64,000 bases of DNA from UBA7396 sp964527685 (GTDB taxonomy: Bacteria; Patescibacteriota; Gracilibacteria; BD1-5; UBA6164). The number at the start of each line of letters is the position of its first letter. Position 1 is the first letter of the stretch. The stretch spans positions 62,001-126,000 of the forward strand of contig CAZGOC010000001.1 of NCBI GenBank assembly GCA_964527685.1, written 5' to 3'. The position numbers and the translations under genes were made by a program. Below the pieces are notes generated by a model. The model had not been told where the DNA came from, made no database searches, and saw nothing but the letters and a program-made list of their open reading frames with translations. Below, piece after piece: positions 10,674 to 22,500 of the stretch.

Positions 10674-11684
10674 TTACTTTATCCATCAAGAAACTAAATC
10701 TTTCATAGTTTTTGCAAGTTTTAAAGGATGATGTCTTACAACATCTCATTCATCTACAAAATCTCTTTCAATTATTTTATATTTTTTTTGTTCAAATAAA
10801 GAATAATCTTTTAATTTTACTGGTTTTTTTCACTCTTCTACTCTGTATTTTGAAGCAAGTTCTTCACTTATATGTCAGTTATTTACAAAAACATAATCAA
10901 TAACTTCTCAAGCATATTTTTCGATATTATCTATAAAATCTTTTAGCTCATAAGTAGTTGTTTCTCATTTTTTTGTCATAATATTACAAACATAAATGAT
11001 TTTTGCATTTGTTTCTTTTAAAGCTTCTTTCATTCATTTTGAAAGTAGGTTTGGAACTATTGAAGTATAAAAATCCCCTGGCCCTAAAATAATATAATCA
11101 CTATTAAGTATTACTTCCCTTGCTTTTGGATTTAAACTTCAATCTCAATTTACCAAAAAAGCATCTATAATATTTTGATTTATGTCATGATTTCTCTCAA
11201 AATCATTTTTATCTGAAACATCTATATTTTTTTCTCAAACTATCTTTGTTCCATCTTCAAACTCAACTCATAAATGAACATCATCCAAAGTTACAGGAAT
11301 TATTTTTCATTCAACATCAAAAAATTTACAAGCCTCATCAAGTCATTTTTCAAAAGATCAAGTTATTTCTCACAAAGCAGTTAAAATAATATTTCAAACT
11401 TTATTTCATCAAATAACTCACTGCTCTCATTCAAATTTATATTCAAACAATTTTCTAACCATTCAAGTATTAGAAGCAAGAGCACAAATAGCTCTTCTAA
11501 TATCTCAAGGTGGCAAAACTCAATATTTATCTCTTATTTCTCAAGTAGTTCATCAACTATCTGTCATAGCAATAATAGTTGCCAAATTTCTTTCTTCTTT
11601 AGAAAATACTTTTTTAAGTCAATAAATGACATTAAAAGTTCAAGATCATCCTCCAATAGTTGTAATATTTATTTTTTTTGACAT
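10674..11684 (-). CDS. yvcK: YvcK/CofD-like protein (gluconeogenesis factor family)
   Basis: A 336-residue member of the YvcK/CofD family. In Firmicutes and actinobacteria YvcK binds UDP-sugars and affects cell shape and carbon use; the activity here is not known. Features: ITTIGGGSGTFNVIYGLKK at the N-terminus, TDSGGTTGEIRDKYGVLPPG, RRAICALASN, DYIILGPGDFYTSIVPNL and IYVCNIMTKKGETTTYELKD, all family hallmarks. The first two glycines are GGA and the third is UGA. It lies 9 bases after alaS and one base before recO on the same strand, forming an alaS-yvcK-recO cluster. Confidence 0.9.
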
Positions 11685-11693
11685 AGTTTTTAA

Positions 11694-13508
11694 TTATTTT
11701 TCTAAAATAGCTTTTATTCTTCTTACTCATCTACTTGATGCTTCTTCTTTTACTATTTTAAATACTCACATATTTTTTGTTTCTTCTACATGTGGTCATC
11801 AACAAAGTTCTTTTGAATAAACAGTTCATGATTTTCAAGTAAATGTATAAACTTTTACTATATCTGGGTATTTTTCCCAAAAAGATCCTTCAACTCACTC
11901 ATCTTTTGCAACTTGCTTTGGCATTTCTTCTAAAACTCTTTTTGTATCATCTAAAATTGCTCTATTTACATAATCTTCAACTTCTTTTAATTGTTCTATA
12001 GTTAATTTTTCATCATGAGTAAAGTCAAATCTAAGCCTTTCAGATGTAATATTTGATCAAGCTTGATGAACATGTTCTCACAAAATTTTTCTAAGTCAAG
12101 CAAGCATCAAATGAGTTGCAGAGTGAAGCATTGTAGTTAACTCTGAACTATCAGCAAGTCCCCCGGCAAATTTTTGACTAGCTCAAGCTCTTGAAAGTTC
12201 TTGATGTTTTTTAAATGCCTCTTCAAATCAAGTTTCATCAACTTTTAAACCTCTTTCTTTTGCTAATTCAACAGTCATTTCTAAAGGAAATCAAAAAGTA
12301 TCATAAAGTTTAAATGCTTTATCTCAAGATATTATTTCAATTTTTTTTCAAGTTTTTTGAAATGCTACTCAAAATCCAAATACAAGTTTATCAAATTCTT
12401 TTAATCATTTCTCTAAAGTTTCAATAAATTGTTTTTCTTCTTTGGTAATTTCTTCAATTATTAAATCTTGATTTTGCTTGATATTTATATAAATATTTTC
12501 AAATTTATTAATTACTTCTTTTGCTACTTTTGCTAAAAATAAATCCTTACTTCAAAGTTTATGTCATTCTCTAATTGCTCTTCTTAAAAGTCTTCTTAAA
12601 ATATATCATCTATCTACATTTGAAGGAAAAACTCAGTCAGATAACATAATAACTGAAGTTCTTGTGTGATCTGCTATAATTCTAATTGAATTTCTATTTT
12701 GTGTATTATACTCTACATTTAAAGTATCACATATAGATTTTATAATACTTTCAAAAACATCAGTTTCATACACAGAAGGTGCTTTATTTAAAGTTCTTGT
12801 AATTCTTTCAAGTCACATTCAAGTATCTACATTTTGCATTTTTGCTTTTATAAAATTTCCATTTTCATCTTTTATGTATTCCATAAATACATTGTTCCAA
12901 ATTTCCATCCAATTTTTTTCATCATTTCAAACAGTGCTTCAAGTAGGTGGAAATTCACTTTCTCAAACCCAATAAAATATTTCAGTATCTGGACCACAAG
13001 GTCAAGTAAGTCAAGCAGGCCCCCACCAATTATCTTTTTTTCATAAATATGAAATATTTTCAATTCATAAACTTCTCCAAATAGTTGCACTTTCTTCATC
13101 TCTTGAAGCATTTTCATCTCACTCAAAAACAGTTACAGCAAGTTTTTTTGGATCTATTCAAAGCCAAGAATTACTTGTTAAAAATTCATAAGACCACAAT
13201 ATACTTTCTTTTTTAAAATAATCTCACAAAGACCAATTTCAAAGCATTTCAAAAAAAGTAAGATGGGTATTGTCTCACACATCATCAATATCTCAAGTTC
13301 TTATACATTTTTGATAATCACAAAGTCTTTGTCATAAAGGGTGTTTTTCTCAAAGTAAATAAGGAACAAGTGGTTGCATTCAAGCTGTATTAAATAAAAC
13401 TGTTGGATCATTTTCAGGAACAACCGAAGCAGATGGAATAACTTTATGGTCTTTACTTTTAAAAAATTCTAAAAATTTATCTCTAATCTCAAGTGAACTA
13501 ATTTGCAT
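11694..13508 (-). CDS. alaS: Alanyl-tRNA synthetase lacking the C-terminal domain
   Basis: A 604-residue class II synthetase for tRNA-Ala. The catalytic core starts MQISSLEIRDKFLEFFKSKDHKVIPS and contains FNTAGMQPLVPYLLG, DVGDNTHLTFFEMLGNWS and NVDTGMGLERI. The editing domain is present: HSATHLMLAG (HxxxH near residue 456) and LCGGPHVEE (near 571), the zinc ligands that hydrolyse mischarged Ser- or Gly-tRNA. The protein ends about 25 residues later (RRIKAILEK), so the C-terminal DHHA1/C-Ala domain of typical 870-residue enzymes is missing. This is natural trimming, not a frameshift: the stop is followed at once by yvcK. It is the first gene of the cluster. Confidence 0.95.
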
Positions 13509-13597
13509 AATAAAAGCTTAATTAATAAAAAATTAAGCTTATTTTATTTAAAAAATGTATTTTTTCAAATATTAATTTCATAAATGTAGTTGTATCT

Positions 13598-14272
13598 CTA
13601 ATTTAAATTTAAAAATTCATTATTTATGTTTTCAAAAATATTTTTATCAATCATTTTTAAACAAGAGAATGTTTTTTGAAAATAACTATGAGTCATAAGT
13701 TTTATACTGTTTTCTTCATTTAATCATCTAGATTTTAGGTAAAATAATTTATTTTCATCAATTCTATGAGATTTACTTGAATGACTTACTTTTACATCAT
13801 TTGAATCAATAAAAAGATTTGGTATAGAATTAATAGTTCAAGAATTTCAAATAAAAATATTTTCAAGATTTAGAGAGGCATTTATATTTTTTGAATTTTT
13901 ATCAACTATTATGCTTGAGTCAATAGAAATTTTATGTTCTTTTACTATTGAAATTATCTCTATATTTGAATTAGAATTAAAAGAATTTATATTTGAGATA
14001 ATATTTGAAATTAAATCATCATTTTTATTAAAAAAAATAGTTTTAAAATTTAATTTAGAATTATTATTTAATTGATTAATTGTTATTTTTTTAGGAGAAT
14101 TAATACTAAAAAATCCATAAAAATCTACTTTTGAATTTTCTTTAATATTTATAATTAAATTATTTTCTAAATTTTTTACAAACAAAGACACATAAATATT
14201 TTCATTAATATTTATTTCATTTTTATGGTTTTTATCAATTATGTAAAATCAAGTTTTATTAATATTTGACAT
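13598..14272 (-). CDS. sufD: SufD-like Fe-S cluster assembly protein, short form
   Basis: A 224-residue protein that retains the C-terminal part of the SufB/SufD beta-helix family. The diagnostic segment is PNLFIDSNDVKVSHSSKSHR followed by IDENKLFYLKSRGLNEENSI, equivalent to the conserved His/Asp-containing stretch of SufD. The central part (NLENNLIINIKENSKVDF, INSPKKITINQLNNNSKL) has the repeated short strands of the beta-helix. Typical SufD is about 430 residues, so the N-terminal half is absent or minimal. It lies 23 bases after sufB and ends in TAG. Its role would be to form the SufBCD scaffold with SufB and the ATPase SufC. Confidence 0.8.
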
Positions 14273-14295
14273 TTTTATTAATTTTAATATAAGCT

Positions 14296-15699
14296 TTAAA
14301 ATCCTCACTCAAACTCCATTGCAATTAATACATTCATTTCACTAGCATATTCAAGTGGTAATTCTTTCATAATTGGGGAAATAAATCAATTTACTATCAT
14401 AGAAGTTGCTTCACTTTCTGAAATTCATCTACTTTGCAAATAAAATAAGTCTTGCTCATTGATCTTACCTGCAGTGGCTTCATGTGCTACTGTTGAAAAA
14501 CTATTTTCAATATTTATTGTAGGAATTGCATTGTTTGATGAAATTTTATCAAGTATAAGTCCATCACAATCTATTTTTGATATACTTCATATAGCACTTT
14601 TTTTTATATCTACAAGTCATCTATAAGTTGAAATTCATCATCATTTTGAAAGTGATTTTGAGATAATATTTGAACTTGTGTTTTTTCAAAAATGTATAAC
14701 TTTGGCTCAAGTATCTTGATTTTGATTAGTATTTGCAAAAGCAATTCATAAATGATCTGCTTTTGAATTATCTCAAATTAGCATACTACATGGGTATAAC
14801 ATAGTTGTATTACTTCACATATTTCAAGAAACCCATTCCATAAATCAGTTTTCTTTTACTATTGCTCTTTTTGTATTTAAATTAAAAGTATCTATACTCC
14901 AGTTTTCTACAGAACTATACCTCATATGAGAATTTTTTCAAACAAATATTTCAACTCATCCAGCATGGAGAGAATTTTTATCATATTTTGGTGCAGAGCA
15001 TCACTCTATATAATGAGCTTCACTATCATCTTCAAGTATGATTAAAGTATGTTCAAATTGTCATCCAGATTTTACATTCATTCTAAAATATGATTGCAAT
15101 GGTTCATTAATTTTTATTCCAGTAGGAACATATAAAAAAGTTCATCAACTCCAAACAGCATAATGTAATGAAGCATATTTATGATCTGCAATTGAGATAC
15201 ATTTTGAAAAATATTTTTTAATAATACTTTCATACTCAGGTACTTTTAAAGCATGAGTTAAATCATCAAAAATAACTCATAAATCTTTTAATTCTTGTTT
15301 TAAAGAATGATATACTGTTTCACTATCATATTGAGCTCAAACTCAAGCAAGTGCTAATTTTTCAGCTTCAGGAATTCATAGTCTATCAAAAGTTTTTTTT
15401 ATGTTTTCAGGCACATCATCCCAAGTTTTGTTTGCTCAAGCTCATTTTGGCTTTGCATGATAATAAATACTATCTAAATCTAGTTTTTCTAAAGATGGTC
15501 ACCAAGAAGGGTTTGGTTTTTTTAAAAAAATATCATATGCTTTTAGTCTTAAATCAAGCATCCAAGAAGGTTCATTATTTGAAGATGATATTTGTCTTAT
15601 AAGATTTTCTGATAATCAAGGAAGTAGTTTATTTTCATAACTAATTTCATCATGAAAATTCCAAGTTCAAGAGATGTTTATATTATTTGGATTTGACAT
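14296..15699 (-). CDS. sufB: Fe-S cluster assembly scaffold SufB
   Basis: A 467-residue SufB, full length. Visible: SWMLDLRLKAYDIFLKKPNP, YASLHYAVWSGGTFLYVPTG, EDDSEAHYIEGCSAPKYDKN, LHAGGVEIFVGKNSHMRYSS, FMEWVSGNMGSNTTMLYPCS, and the C-terminal HEATAGKINEQDLFYLQSRG. These are the conserved strands carrying the Cys and Glu residues used for cluster assembly. The ATG (complement of 15697-15699) is separated from sufC by the opposite-strand gene at 15783 and its terminator, so sufB-sufD must have their own promoter in 15700-15780. No sufS or sufU is present in the window. Confidence 0.95.
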
Positions 15700-15720
15700 A
15701 AAACAAATTATATATATAAA
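15693..15720 (+). promoter_or_regulatory. Candidate promoter for the small gene inside the suf cluster
   Basis: TTGACA (15693-15698) and TATAAA (15715-15720) with a 16-base spacer, followed by a leader of about 55 bases to the ATG at 15783. The -35 overlaps the sufB start codon on the other strand, so the two promoters may interfere. Sequence match only. Confidence 0.5.
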
Positions 15721-15782
15721 TAAAAAAGTTTTTAACCAAAATGTTTTTCATTTTCGTGTTAATAATTAAAGGGAAAATTACC

Positions 15783-15974
15783 ATGAAAAACTTCAAAGTT
15801 ACATTTGTTATTGGTCAGTCTAAAAAGCATTTTTTAGCTGTTTCAATGGATGACAAATGGGATATCCAGAAAATAAGAATTTATATTAAACATAATTTTT
15901 ATCTAGAAGGAGAGGTAAAAATTTTGAAACTTGAAGAGATATCAAAGAAGCAAAAAAGAAAAAAACATTGGTAA
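15783..15974 (+). CDS. Small basic protein inserted between sufC and sufB (63 aa)
   Basis: The ATG at 15783 follows a purine-rich AAAGGGAAA element and the frame ends in TAA. The product starts MKNFKVTFVIGQSKKHFLAV, has a short beta-strand-like first half and a very basic tail (EEISKKQKRKKHW); I recognise no family. Its two glycines are GGT and GGA and it has no UGA. It is transcribed against sufC and sufB, has its own promoter and a perfect GC-richer terminator, and so looks like a self-contained cassette, resembling the gene at 884 in size and layout. A nucleic-acid-binding role is suggested only by the basic tail. Confidence 0.65.
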   Translation: MKNFKVTFVIGQSKKHFLAVSMDDKWDIQKIRIYIKHNFYLEGEVKILKLEEISKKQKRKKHW

Positions 15975-15982
15975 TTTTTTAC

Positions 15983-16010
15983 AAGCCAAGCTTAGCTTGG
16001 CTTTAATTTT
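15983..16010. terminator. Terminator between the 15783 gene and sufC
   Basis: A perfect 9-bp stem (AAGCCAAGC/GCTTGGCTT) with a TTA loop, then TAATTTT. It lies 8 bases after the small gene's stop and abuts the sufC stop, so it can act for both convergent genes. Confidence 0.8.
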
Positions 16011-16761
16011 ATTCAAAACCTTTTTTTCAAATTTCTTCAACTAATTTTAAATCTCAACTTTTTTCAACTATTCAATTTTTTAAAATATAAACTTTATCAA
16101 TATTTAAATTATCAATAATTTTGAAATGATGAGTTATTACAATAATTGAATTATTTGTAGAATTTATAGATGCTATTTGATTTGATACTACTTTAAAAGC
16201 ATCCACATCAAGTCAAGAGTCTATTTCATCTAGTATAATATATTTTGGGTTTAATAATTTTATTTGTAATAATTCAATTTTTCTTTTTTCTCATCAACTA
16301 AATCATACATTTAAATCTCTTTGTAAAAAAACTTCATCAAGTCATAATTCATCAAGGTATTTTTTTATAAATCTTTTAAATACAAAAGGAGATAACCCAT
16401 TTTTGAGCCCGGTCTCTCAAGAGACTAAGCTCTTGTTTTTTAAAGCATTATTATAAATAATTCTTAAATATTCTCACATATTTATTCAAGGAATTTCTGG
16501 AATATTTTGAAAAGATAAAAATATTCAAAAAATAGCTCTTTGAGTAGTATCAAGTGAGGTTAAATCAATTCAATCAATTTTTATTTCTCAAGAAAGTATA
16601 CTATAATTTGGGTTTCACATCAAAAAATTAGCTAAAGAGGATTTTCCACTTCAGTTTTTTCAAGCAAGTATATAGTTTTTTCAAGTTTCAAAATTTAAAG
16701 AAACTCATTTTAAAATTTCTTTATCTCAAGCATTTATTTTTAAGTTTTTAATTTCAATCAT
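16009..16761 (-). CDS. sufC: Fe-S assembly ATPase SufC
   Basis: A 250-residue ABC-type ATPase that energises the SufBCD scaffold. Walker A is LAGKNGSGKSSLANFLMG (three glycines are UGA, one is GGA), the signature is FSGGEKRKIELLQIKLL, Walker B with D-loop is YIILDEIDSGLDVDA, and the switch His is in VITHHFKIID. Length and motifs are standard. A 28-base imperfect palindrome (16405-16432) sits in frame and encodes SLVSGETGL with unusual GGG, CTC and ACC codons. The ATG is the complement of 16759-16761. sufC is cut off from sufB-sufD by the small gene at 15783 and its terminator. Confidence 0.95.
16405..16432. repeat. Imperfect palindrome inside sufC
   Basis: GAGC and GTCTCT arms pair with AGAGAC and GCTC arms around a CA centre, with CCG and TAA unpaired between the arms. 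Its GC content is well above the surrounding coding DNA and it reads in frame through sufC. It may be a small palindromic insertion or a hairpin acting in the mRNA. Confidence 0.5.
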
Positions 16762-17069
16762 TTTTTATTTTTAAATTAAAGTGTTTTATTATAAGTATAC
16801 TATATAAAAATTAGTATTTTTCAAGTTTTGTTTAAAAATATAGAACAATAAGCAAAAAAAACAAAAAAATATATAAAAAATAACAATGTAAACAAAATGT
16901 TAAAAAGTGTATTTTATCTCCTTTAAAATAAATAAATAAAATGTCTAGCTCATTTTAAAAGATTTTAAAATAAAGGTTTGACATTATAGAAAAAAAGAGT
17001 AAATATGGAATTACAAAAACAACTAAAAATAAAAACAAAAAACCACTTATTAACATTTTTTTAACAAAA
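16762..17069. other. Intergenic region upstream of rsmH
   Basis: 308 bases between the divergent sufC and rsmH genes, very AT-rich, holding the promoter at 16978. A 19-codon ATG frame at 17005-17064 begins at the -10 element and is probably not translated. The remaining 200 bases must hold the sufC promoter on the other strand; I see no other clear signal. Confidence 0.5.
16978..17005 (+). promoter_or_regulatory. Candidate promoter for rsmH-ftsL
   Basis: TTGACA (16978-16983) with TAAATA (17000-17005) after 16 bases. The predicted transcript starts about 60 bases before the rsmH ATG. Confidence 0.45.
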
Positions 17070-18044
17070 ATGAATTGATTAGAGCAAAAAGATTTGAGTA
17101 GTTTACATAAGTCAGTATTATTACACGAGTTAAGTGAGAATATAGTTATATTTAAAGATAAAAAAAATATAATTGTTGATTGCACTTTATGAATGTGATG
17201 ACATGCAAGAAAAATAATAGAAAGATTAAATAAGTGAGATGTATTTATATGATTTGATGCAGATATTAGAAATTTAGATATTGCAAAACCATATTTATTG
17301 AAAGAATTTGATTGAAAATGAATTGAATTTTTTTTTATAAATGATAATTTTGAAAATTTAAAACTAAATTTATTAAAAATAGGTATTGAATATATAACTT
17401 GAATTTACTATGATTTGTGAATTTCATCATTGCATGTAGACGAGGCAGAAAGATGATTTAGTTTTAAACTAAATTGACCTCTTGATATGAGATTTGATAC
17501 AAGTAAATGAATTACTGCAAGTCAAATATTAAATTCATATAAAGAAGATGAACTTGTTAAAATATTTTTTGAATATGGAGAAGAATCTCAAGCTAAAAAA
17601 ATTGCAAAAGAGATTTTATTAAAAAGAAAATCTTGATTTAGATTTAAAGATACTAAAGATTTAACTTCCTTGATAGAAAGTATTACAAGTTATCCAAAAA
17701 CAAAAAACAAAATTTTTCAATCTCTTAGAATAGAAGTAAATAAAGAGCTTGAAGTTATAGAAAAGTCAATAAAAGATGCTATAGAGTTATTAATTGAATG
17801 ATGAAGTATATTTGTAATTAGCTTTCATTCTTTAGAAGATAGAATTATAAAAAATATCTTTAGAGATGAAACAAAGGATTGTAATTGTAGAGAATTAATA
17901 TGTGTTTGTAAACACAAAAAAAGATTAAAAAATATATTTAAAAAACCACTACTTCCTAGCCAAACAGAAATTAAAGCAAATCCTAGAAGTAGAAGTGCAA
18001 AAGCAAGATTTGCTATAAAACTTGCAAAAAAAATTAAAATCTAA
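17070..18044 (+). CDS. rsmH: 16S rRNA (cytosine-1402-N4)-methyltransferase RsmH
   Basis: A 324-residue RsmH (MraW) that methylates C1402 in the decoding site of 16S rRNA using SAM. Motifs: LHKSVLLHELSEN at the start, the SAM site VDCTLGMGGHARKI, YYDLGISSLHVDEAERGFSF, DMRFDTSKGITASQ, and the C-terminal half with QSLRIEVNKELEVIEKSI, VISFHSLEDRIIKN and NPRSRSAKAR. All are family hallmarks and the length is typical (about 310). The TAA is followed 17 bases later by an ftsL-like gene, the order found in dcw clusters, but mraZ, ftsI and the mur genes are absent here. Confidence 0.95.
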
Positions 18045-18061
18045 CAAAAAAATTAAGCTTT

Positions 18062-18430
18062 ATGAATCCAAACTTAATTATAATAAAATCTCCAAGATTT
18101 AGTTTTTTTTCAGAAAGAAAAACTACAAGAGAAAATTTTAAATTATGAGTAAATACAACTTTTATATTATCTGTATTTTTTATAGGAATTCTTTGAATTT
18201 ATTATGTTTGGATATTAAATGTTAATGCAACAAAATGATATAACATAAGAACATTAGAACTTAAAAAAAATAATTTAACAGTTGAAAATGAATTACTTGA
18301 AGTAAAAATACTAGAACTTGAAAGTCTTGCAAGTTTAACAAAATGGGAATGAATTAAAAATATGGAAAAATTGAATTGATGAGAATATCTTGTAGTGAAA
18401 GATTCTGCTTGATATGCATTTAATTATTAA
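18062..18430 (+). CDS. FtsL-like cell-division membrane protein
   Basis: A 122-residue bitopic protein: a short cytoplasmic N-terminus, one membrane helix (TFILSVFFIGILGIYYVWIL, residues about 38-57), then a coiled coil (LELKKNNLTVENELLEVKIL) and a short tail. This layout and the position directly after rsmH match FtsL, which joins FtsB and FtsQ to activate septal wall synthesis. FtsL sequences diverge strongly, so the call rests on topology and gene order. It ends in TAA at a strong terminator. Confidence 0.65.
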
Positions 18431-18459
18431 AAAAGGATTAGTTTAAACTAATCTTTTTT
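18429..18459. terminator. Terminator between ftsL-like and the convergent membrane gene
   Basis: A 15-bp inverted repeat (AAAAAGGATTAGTTT/AAACTAATCTTTTTT) with T-runs on both sides. It overlaps the ftsL-like stop. Confidence 0.75.
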
Positions 18460-18469
18460 AATAATTTTT

Positions 18470-19519
18470 TTATTTAATTTCTGGAATAAACATATTTTTA
18501 ACTTCTTTTTTATACTCTAAATATGAATTATTTAAACTTAAATGATTTTCTTCAGTTTTTGCCCTAAAATAATAAACCAAACTCCAAAAAGAAAGTCAAA
18601 TTATAGCATAAAAAAATGTTTTAAAATCTCAAGAAGAAATTGAAAAAATTATTATTGGCAATCATCATATCCACCAAGATAGATTTTTACATAAATATGC
18701 TGGATGTCTTATATATTTATAAGGTCAAGTTTTTACAACTCATCTATTTGTTAAATTACTTGCTTTTAATCAAAGTGAAAAAGATGCCCAAGAATAAATT
18801 CACATTAAAATAAGTATTAAAATATTTAAAATTATATGTATATAAAAATTAGAAAATTGAGGAAAGTCAGTTGAATACCATCACAAGATAGTATTTGTTG
18901 TTTGATTTAAAGGAGGATATGAAGCAAGTGCTACAAACCATCAAAAAAAAGTTGGTTCAACTGAAATTATTTCATTTTTAAATATTTTTCACTCTATTAA
19001 ATATCATAAAGTAAAAAATAAAACATCTACAAATAAAATCAAACTAAATGCTGTATAAAAAAAATACTGATTAAAATAAGACAAAAAATTTTGGTTTATT
19101 AAATCAAAATTAATATATGATTTATATAAATAATTTGTTAACTCAAAAATATGTCAAGTAAGCCAAAAAATCATTAATGGAGCAAAAAATCATTTTACAA
19201 TCCATGCAAGTATTGCTGTTTTTTCAGCTTGAGTAATACTATTTTTATTTCTTTTAATTATTTTATTATATAAGAATTCTAAAATAATTCTTGCTTTTGA
19301 TTTTCAATCAAAAAAAGCATAAAAAGGGATCAATAAAGCAAAATATAAATTTATTATAATAATAAATATTTCTTTAATATTTACTTTAAATCCATTTAAA
19401 AACAAAAAACTATATTCTCAAACAAAAAATCAAGAATAATAATTATGTGTTGAATAAAATATATAAAGTAAAATTATAAAACTAACTGTAGAAAAATAAT
19501 TTTTTAAATAATTTAACAT
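18470..19519 (-). CDS. Polytopic membrane protein with ICMT-like methyltransferase C-terminus
   Basis: A 349-residue protein with about eight hydrophobic helices. The C-terminal part reads NRGVVKTGPYKYIRHPAYLC, then NLSWWIGGLPIIIFSISSGD and RAKTEENHLSLNNSYLEYKK. The GPYKYIRHPAY box with the later E-E pair is the SAM- and substrate-binding signature of the isoprenylcysteine carboxyl methyltransferase / phospholipid methyltransferase superfamily. The N-terminal 200 residues add extra helices not found in the minimal family. Substrate is unknown; in bacteria such proteins often modify lipids or quinones. It is separated by 38 bases from the stop of the giant gene upstream and may be co-transcribed with it. 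Confidence 0.7.
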
Positions 19520-19557
19520 ATTAAAATAATTATATTGTATTTAGATTAAAATATATT

Positions 19558-22500
19558 TTATTTAATTTCAAATTTTCATCAACTACTTCTTCCCCATATT
19601 TCTTTAGAATTTATAGTTTCTGCTATAGTTGGTTTTAGGTTATAATTTCAAATATTATTTGCTTTTGAAACAAAAGTATATGTATAAGTTCAAGCATTTA
19701 GATGTTTAGCATATAAATATAATCAATCCTCTTTTTGCTCTACAAAATCAAATCAATTATTAAAATATCATTTATTTTGTTCTCAAGAAATATCTTTTAC
19801 TTCATTTGAAGTTGTATCAAAATTTGTATTTAAAATTTCAAATCAAGATGGAATAAATGAATTTATAATTACATCATTTCTTTCAACTGGAAGAGTAATT
19901 TTTATCTCTCAAACTACTAAATCTCATTTTTTAGCAAAACTTATATTATCAATATTTTTTGTTTTAATAGTATGACAATTTGGAAATATATAATATCACC
20001 ACCAAGGAGTAAAACACTCTTTTTTATAAGATAAATTATAATCATTATAATCATAAAAATTTCTTTCAACTATAATTCCCTCATCTCTTGATTTTAAATC
20101 AGAAACTGGTAAATAATATCTAACTCAAACATCATAATAAAGTTTTCAAGTTCAAGTTTTTGAAAAAAATAATGAATTATTTTTATTTAAAATAGATAAA
20201 TCAAATGATTTTGTTTCATTTTGTAGTTTATTTTTATCATTAAATGAAGTATTTAAAATATCTTTTCAATCCAAAGTAGCACTTGCATCAAATGAAACTC
20301 ATTCAAGCTCTTTTGTATAATCTATATAATTTGTAAGAGCATCTATAATTTCTGAAAAACTATAAGAATAATAATTTCAATTTTCATCTCTATTTCAAAT
20401 TAAAAATCTAGTTAAATTTTGTAATAATAATTTATCTCACTGCTTTTTATTTATCAAAACTTCTATCATTTTTGCAGTTGATAAAGAATCATCTCCTGGA
20501 ACAAAAGATTTATTTGCAGGTAATATTGATGCCCTTGCTTCAATTAAAACACTATTTTTTAATTCATTTAAAAAATCTAATTCTTTTTCTCAAGCAATTC
20601 AAAGTTTATGATAAATATCTAAATACTCTAGTTTTTCTAAATTTGATAAATCTTGATTTAAAACTAAATTATTTTTTATAAACTCACTATCTTTATATAT
20701 TGCTAGTGGTGTAAAATAACTTAAATCTACATTATAATTATATCTTTTAGCATCATTTATTTTTTGAATTAAAGCATTTTTATAATAATTTAATACTTTT
20801 TGATTTGAAATTCAATTTACTTCTATATTTAAAAGTAGGAAATCTCTTGTAACTTCTAGACTTGAACAAGAGTCAGTTCTAAACCAAGAAGAGCAATTTT
20901 TAAAGTAAGAAAGTCCAAAATCATTTTGAAGATAATTTTGTATATCATTTTTTGTTAAATCAATAACATCTTCTATTTTAAATGTTTCAAGACTTGAATT
21001 AGTTAAAATAATATTTTCAAAATCATTTAGTTTTCAAAGTTTTATATAAAGATTTTTTAAAGATGCTGAATTTTTTAAAAAAGTAATTTTTGAATTTAAA
21101 TCATCATATGGAAAAACTAAAACTTTATCTAAATTTTTTGTAAGATTTGTTAAAATACTTGCTCACATAGATATTTCTAGTTCTCATCAATTTTTTAAAA
21201 CACTTAAAAAATCAAGTTTTTCTTCATAACTAGCATCATCTGTCATTCAGTTTGTAAAGACATATTCAGAAGTTTTTGATGGATATATTATTTTATTTAA
21301 AACTATATTATCTTGATAGTTTGCAGATGATAGATTTAATTTTATAGTTGTATTGGATAAATTATTTAAAATATTTGGATTAATATTTACCTTAAATCAT
21401 ACATAAATTTGTGATTTTGGATTTAATGTAAGTGTCTTTTTTACTACTCAACTTTGAGTTAAATTTGTCATATCAAGAGAAATATCTACAACTTGTTTTT
21501 GGTCTAAATTATTTAAAATTAAAGCTCATACTTCTGTTTCATCTCAAGATAAAAAGAAATTTGGCATTTGAGGGATTAAAGATAATTTTTTTTCAACTAC
21601 AAAATCTTTTTCAAAATCTCATACTTTTTGATTACCATCATAAACAAATCAAGAAATTACCCATGATGTTAAATTGTCTGGAAGTTTTGGAATTATAATA
21701 CTTGCTTTTCAATCAACAACTTCTACTTTTGATTTATAAAAAGCTAAATCTTTAAATTCTGTTCTTATTTTTGACTCATTTGTATTAGTTTCTCATAACT
21801 CTCTTTTAGATTCAGGAATTGCCATATCAAGCATTAAAGCTCACTCCATACTATCACTAACCATATTTTTTTCTTGTCCCATAGATGATATTCATCATCA
21901 AAAAGATTGTTTTTCTATAGAATTATCTAAAGCTTCATCTTTTACTATATTAAAATCTATTCTTTTAATTAAATTATCTAAATTTCAAAAAGTAGAAATA
22001 TAGTTTTCTTTATTTGAATAAAAATAATTTTTTATATCTATTTTATTATTTTTTAAAGCAAGTAATGATTTATCAATAACAGAAAAACTAAGCTCTCAAG
22101 ATACTTTATTTTTTAAAGAATCTAAAACTTCAAAATCAAGTTTTACTTTATCTCAAGGCAAATAAGTAGTTTTATCAAGTTTTATACTACTTTCTAAGTT
22201 TATTGAAGTTATTTCTACATTTAATCAAATATTTCAAGAGTAATAATTTGGCAATATTTTATTCAATAATTCTATTTCTTTTTGTCTTAAATTAGCAAGT
22301 TTTGTTAAATCATCTAAATTATAATCTAAATCATCATTTGGAATGATACTTAAATCATAAATTCTGTATGGAACAAAAATATTGTTTTTTTCTTTTATTA
22401 GTTTTGCTTCTAAAATTTGCATTTCTTCTCTCAAAGTTTTTAGCTTATCTAAACTATCTCAACTACTTTTTATATCTTTAATTAAATAAACTCAAACATT

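Noticed and set aside
17005..17064. Short ATG frame (19 codons) upstream of rsmH
   Set aside because: It begins at the proposed -10 element, so it would not be in the transcript, and it is out of frame with rsmH.
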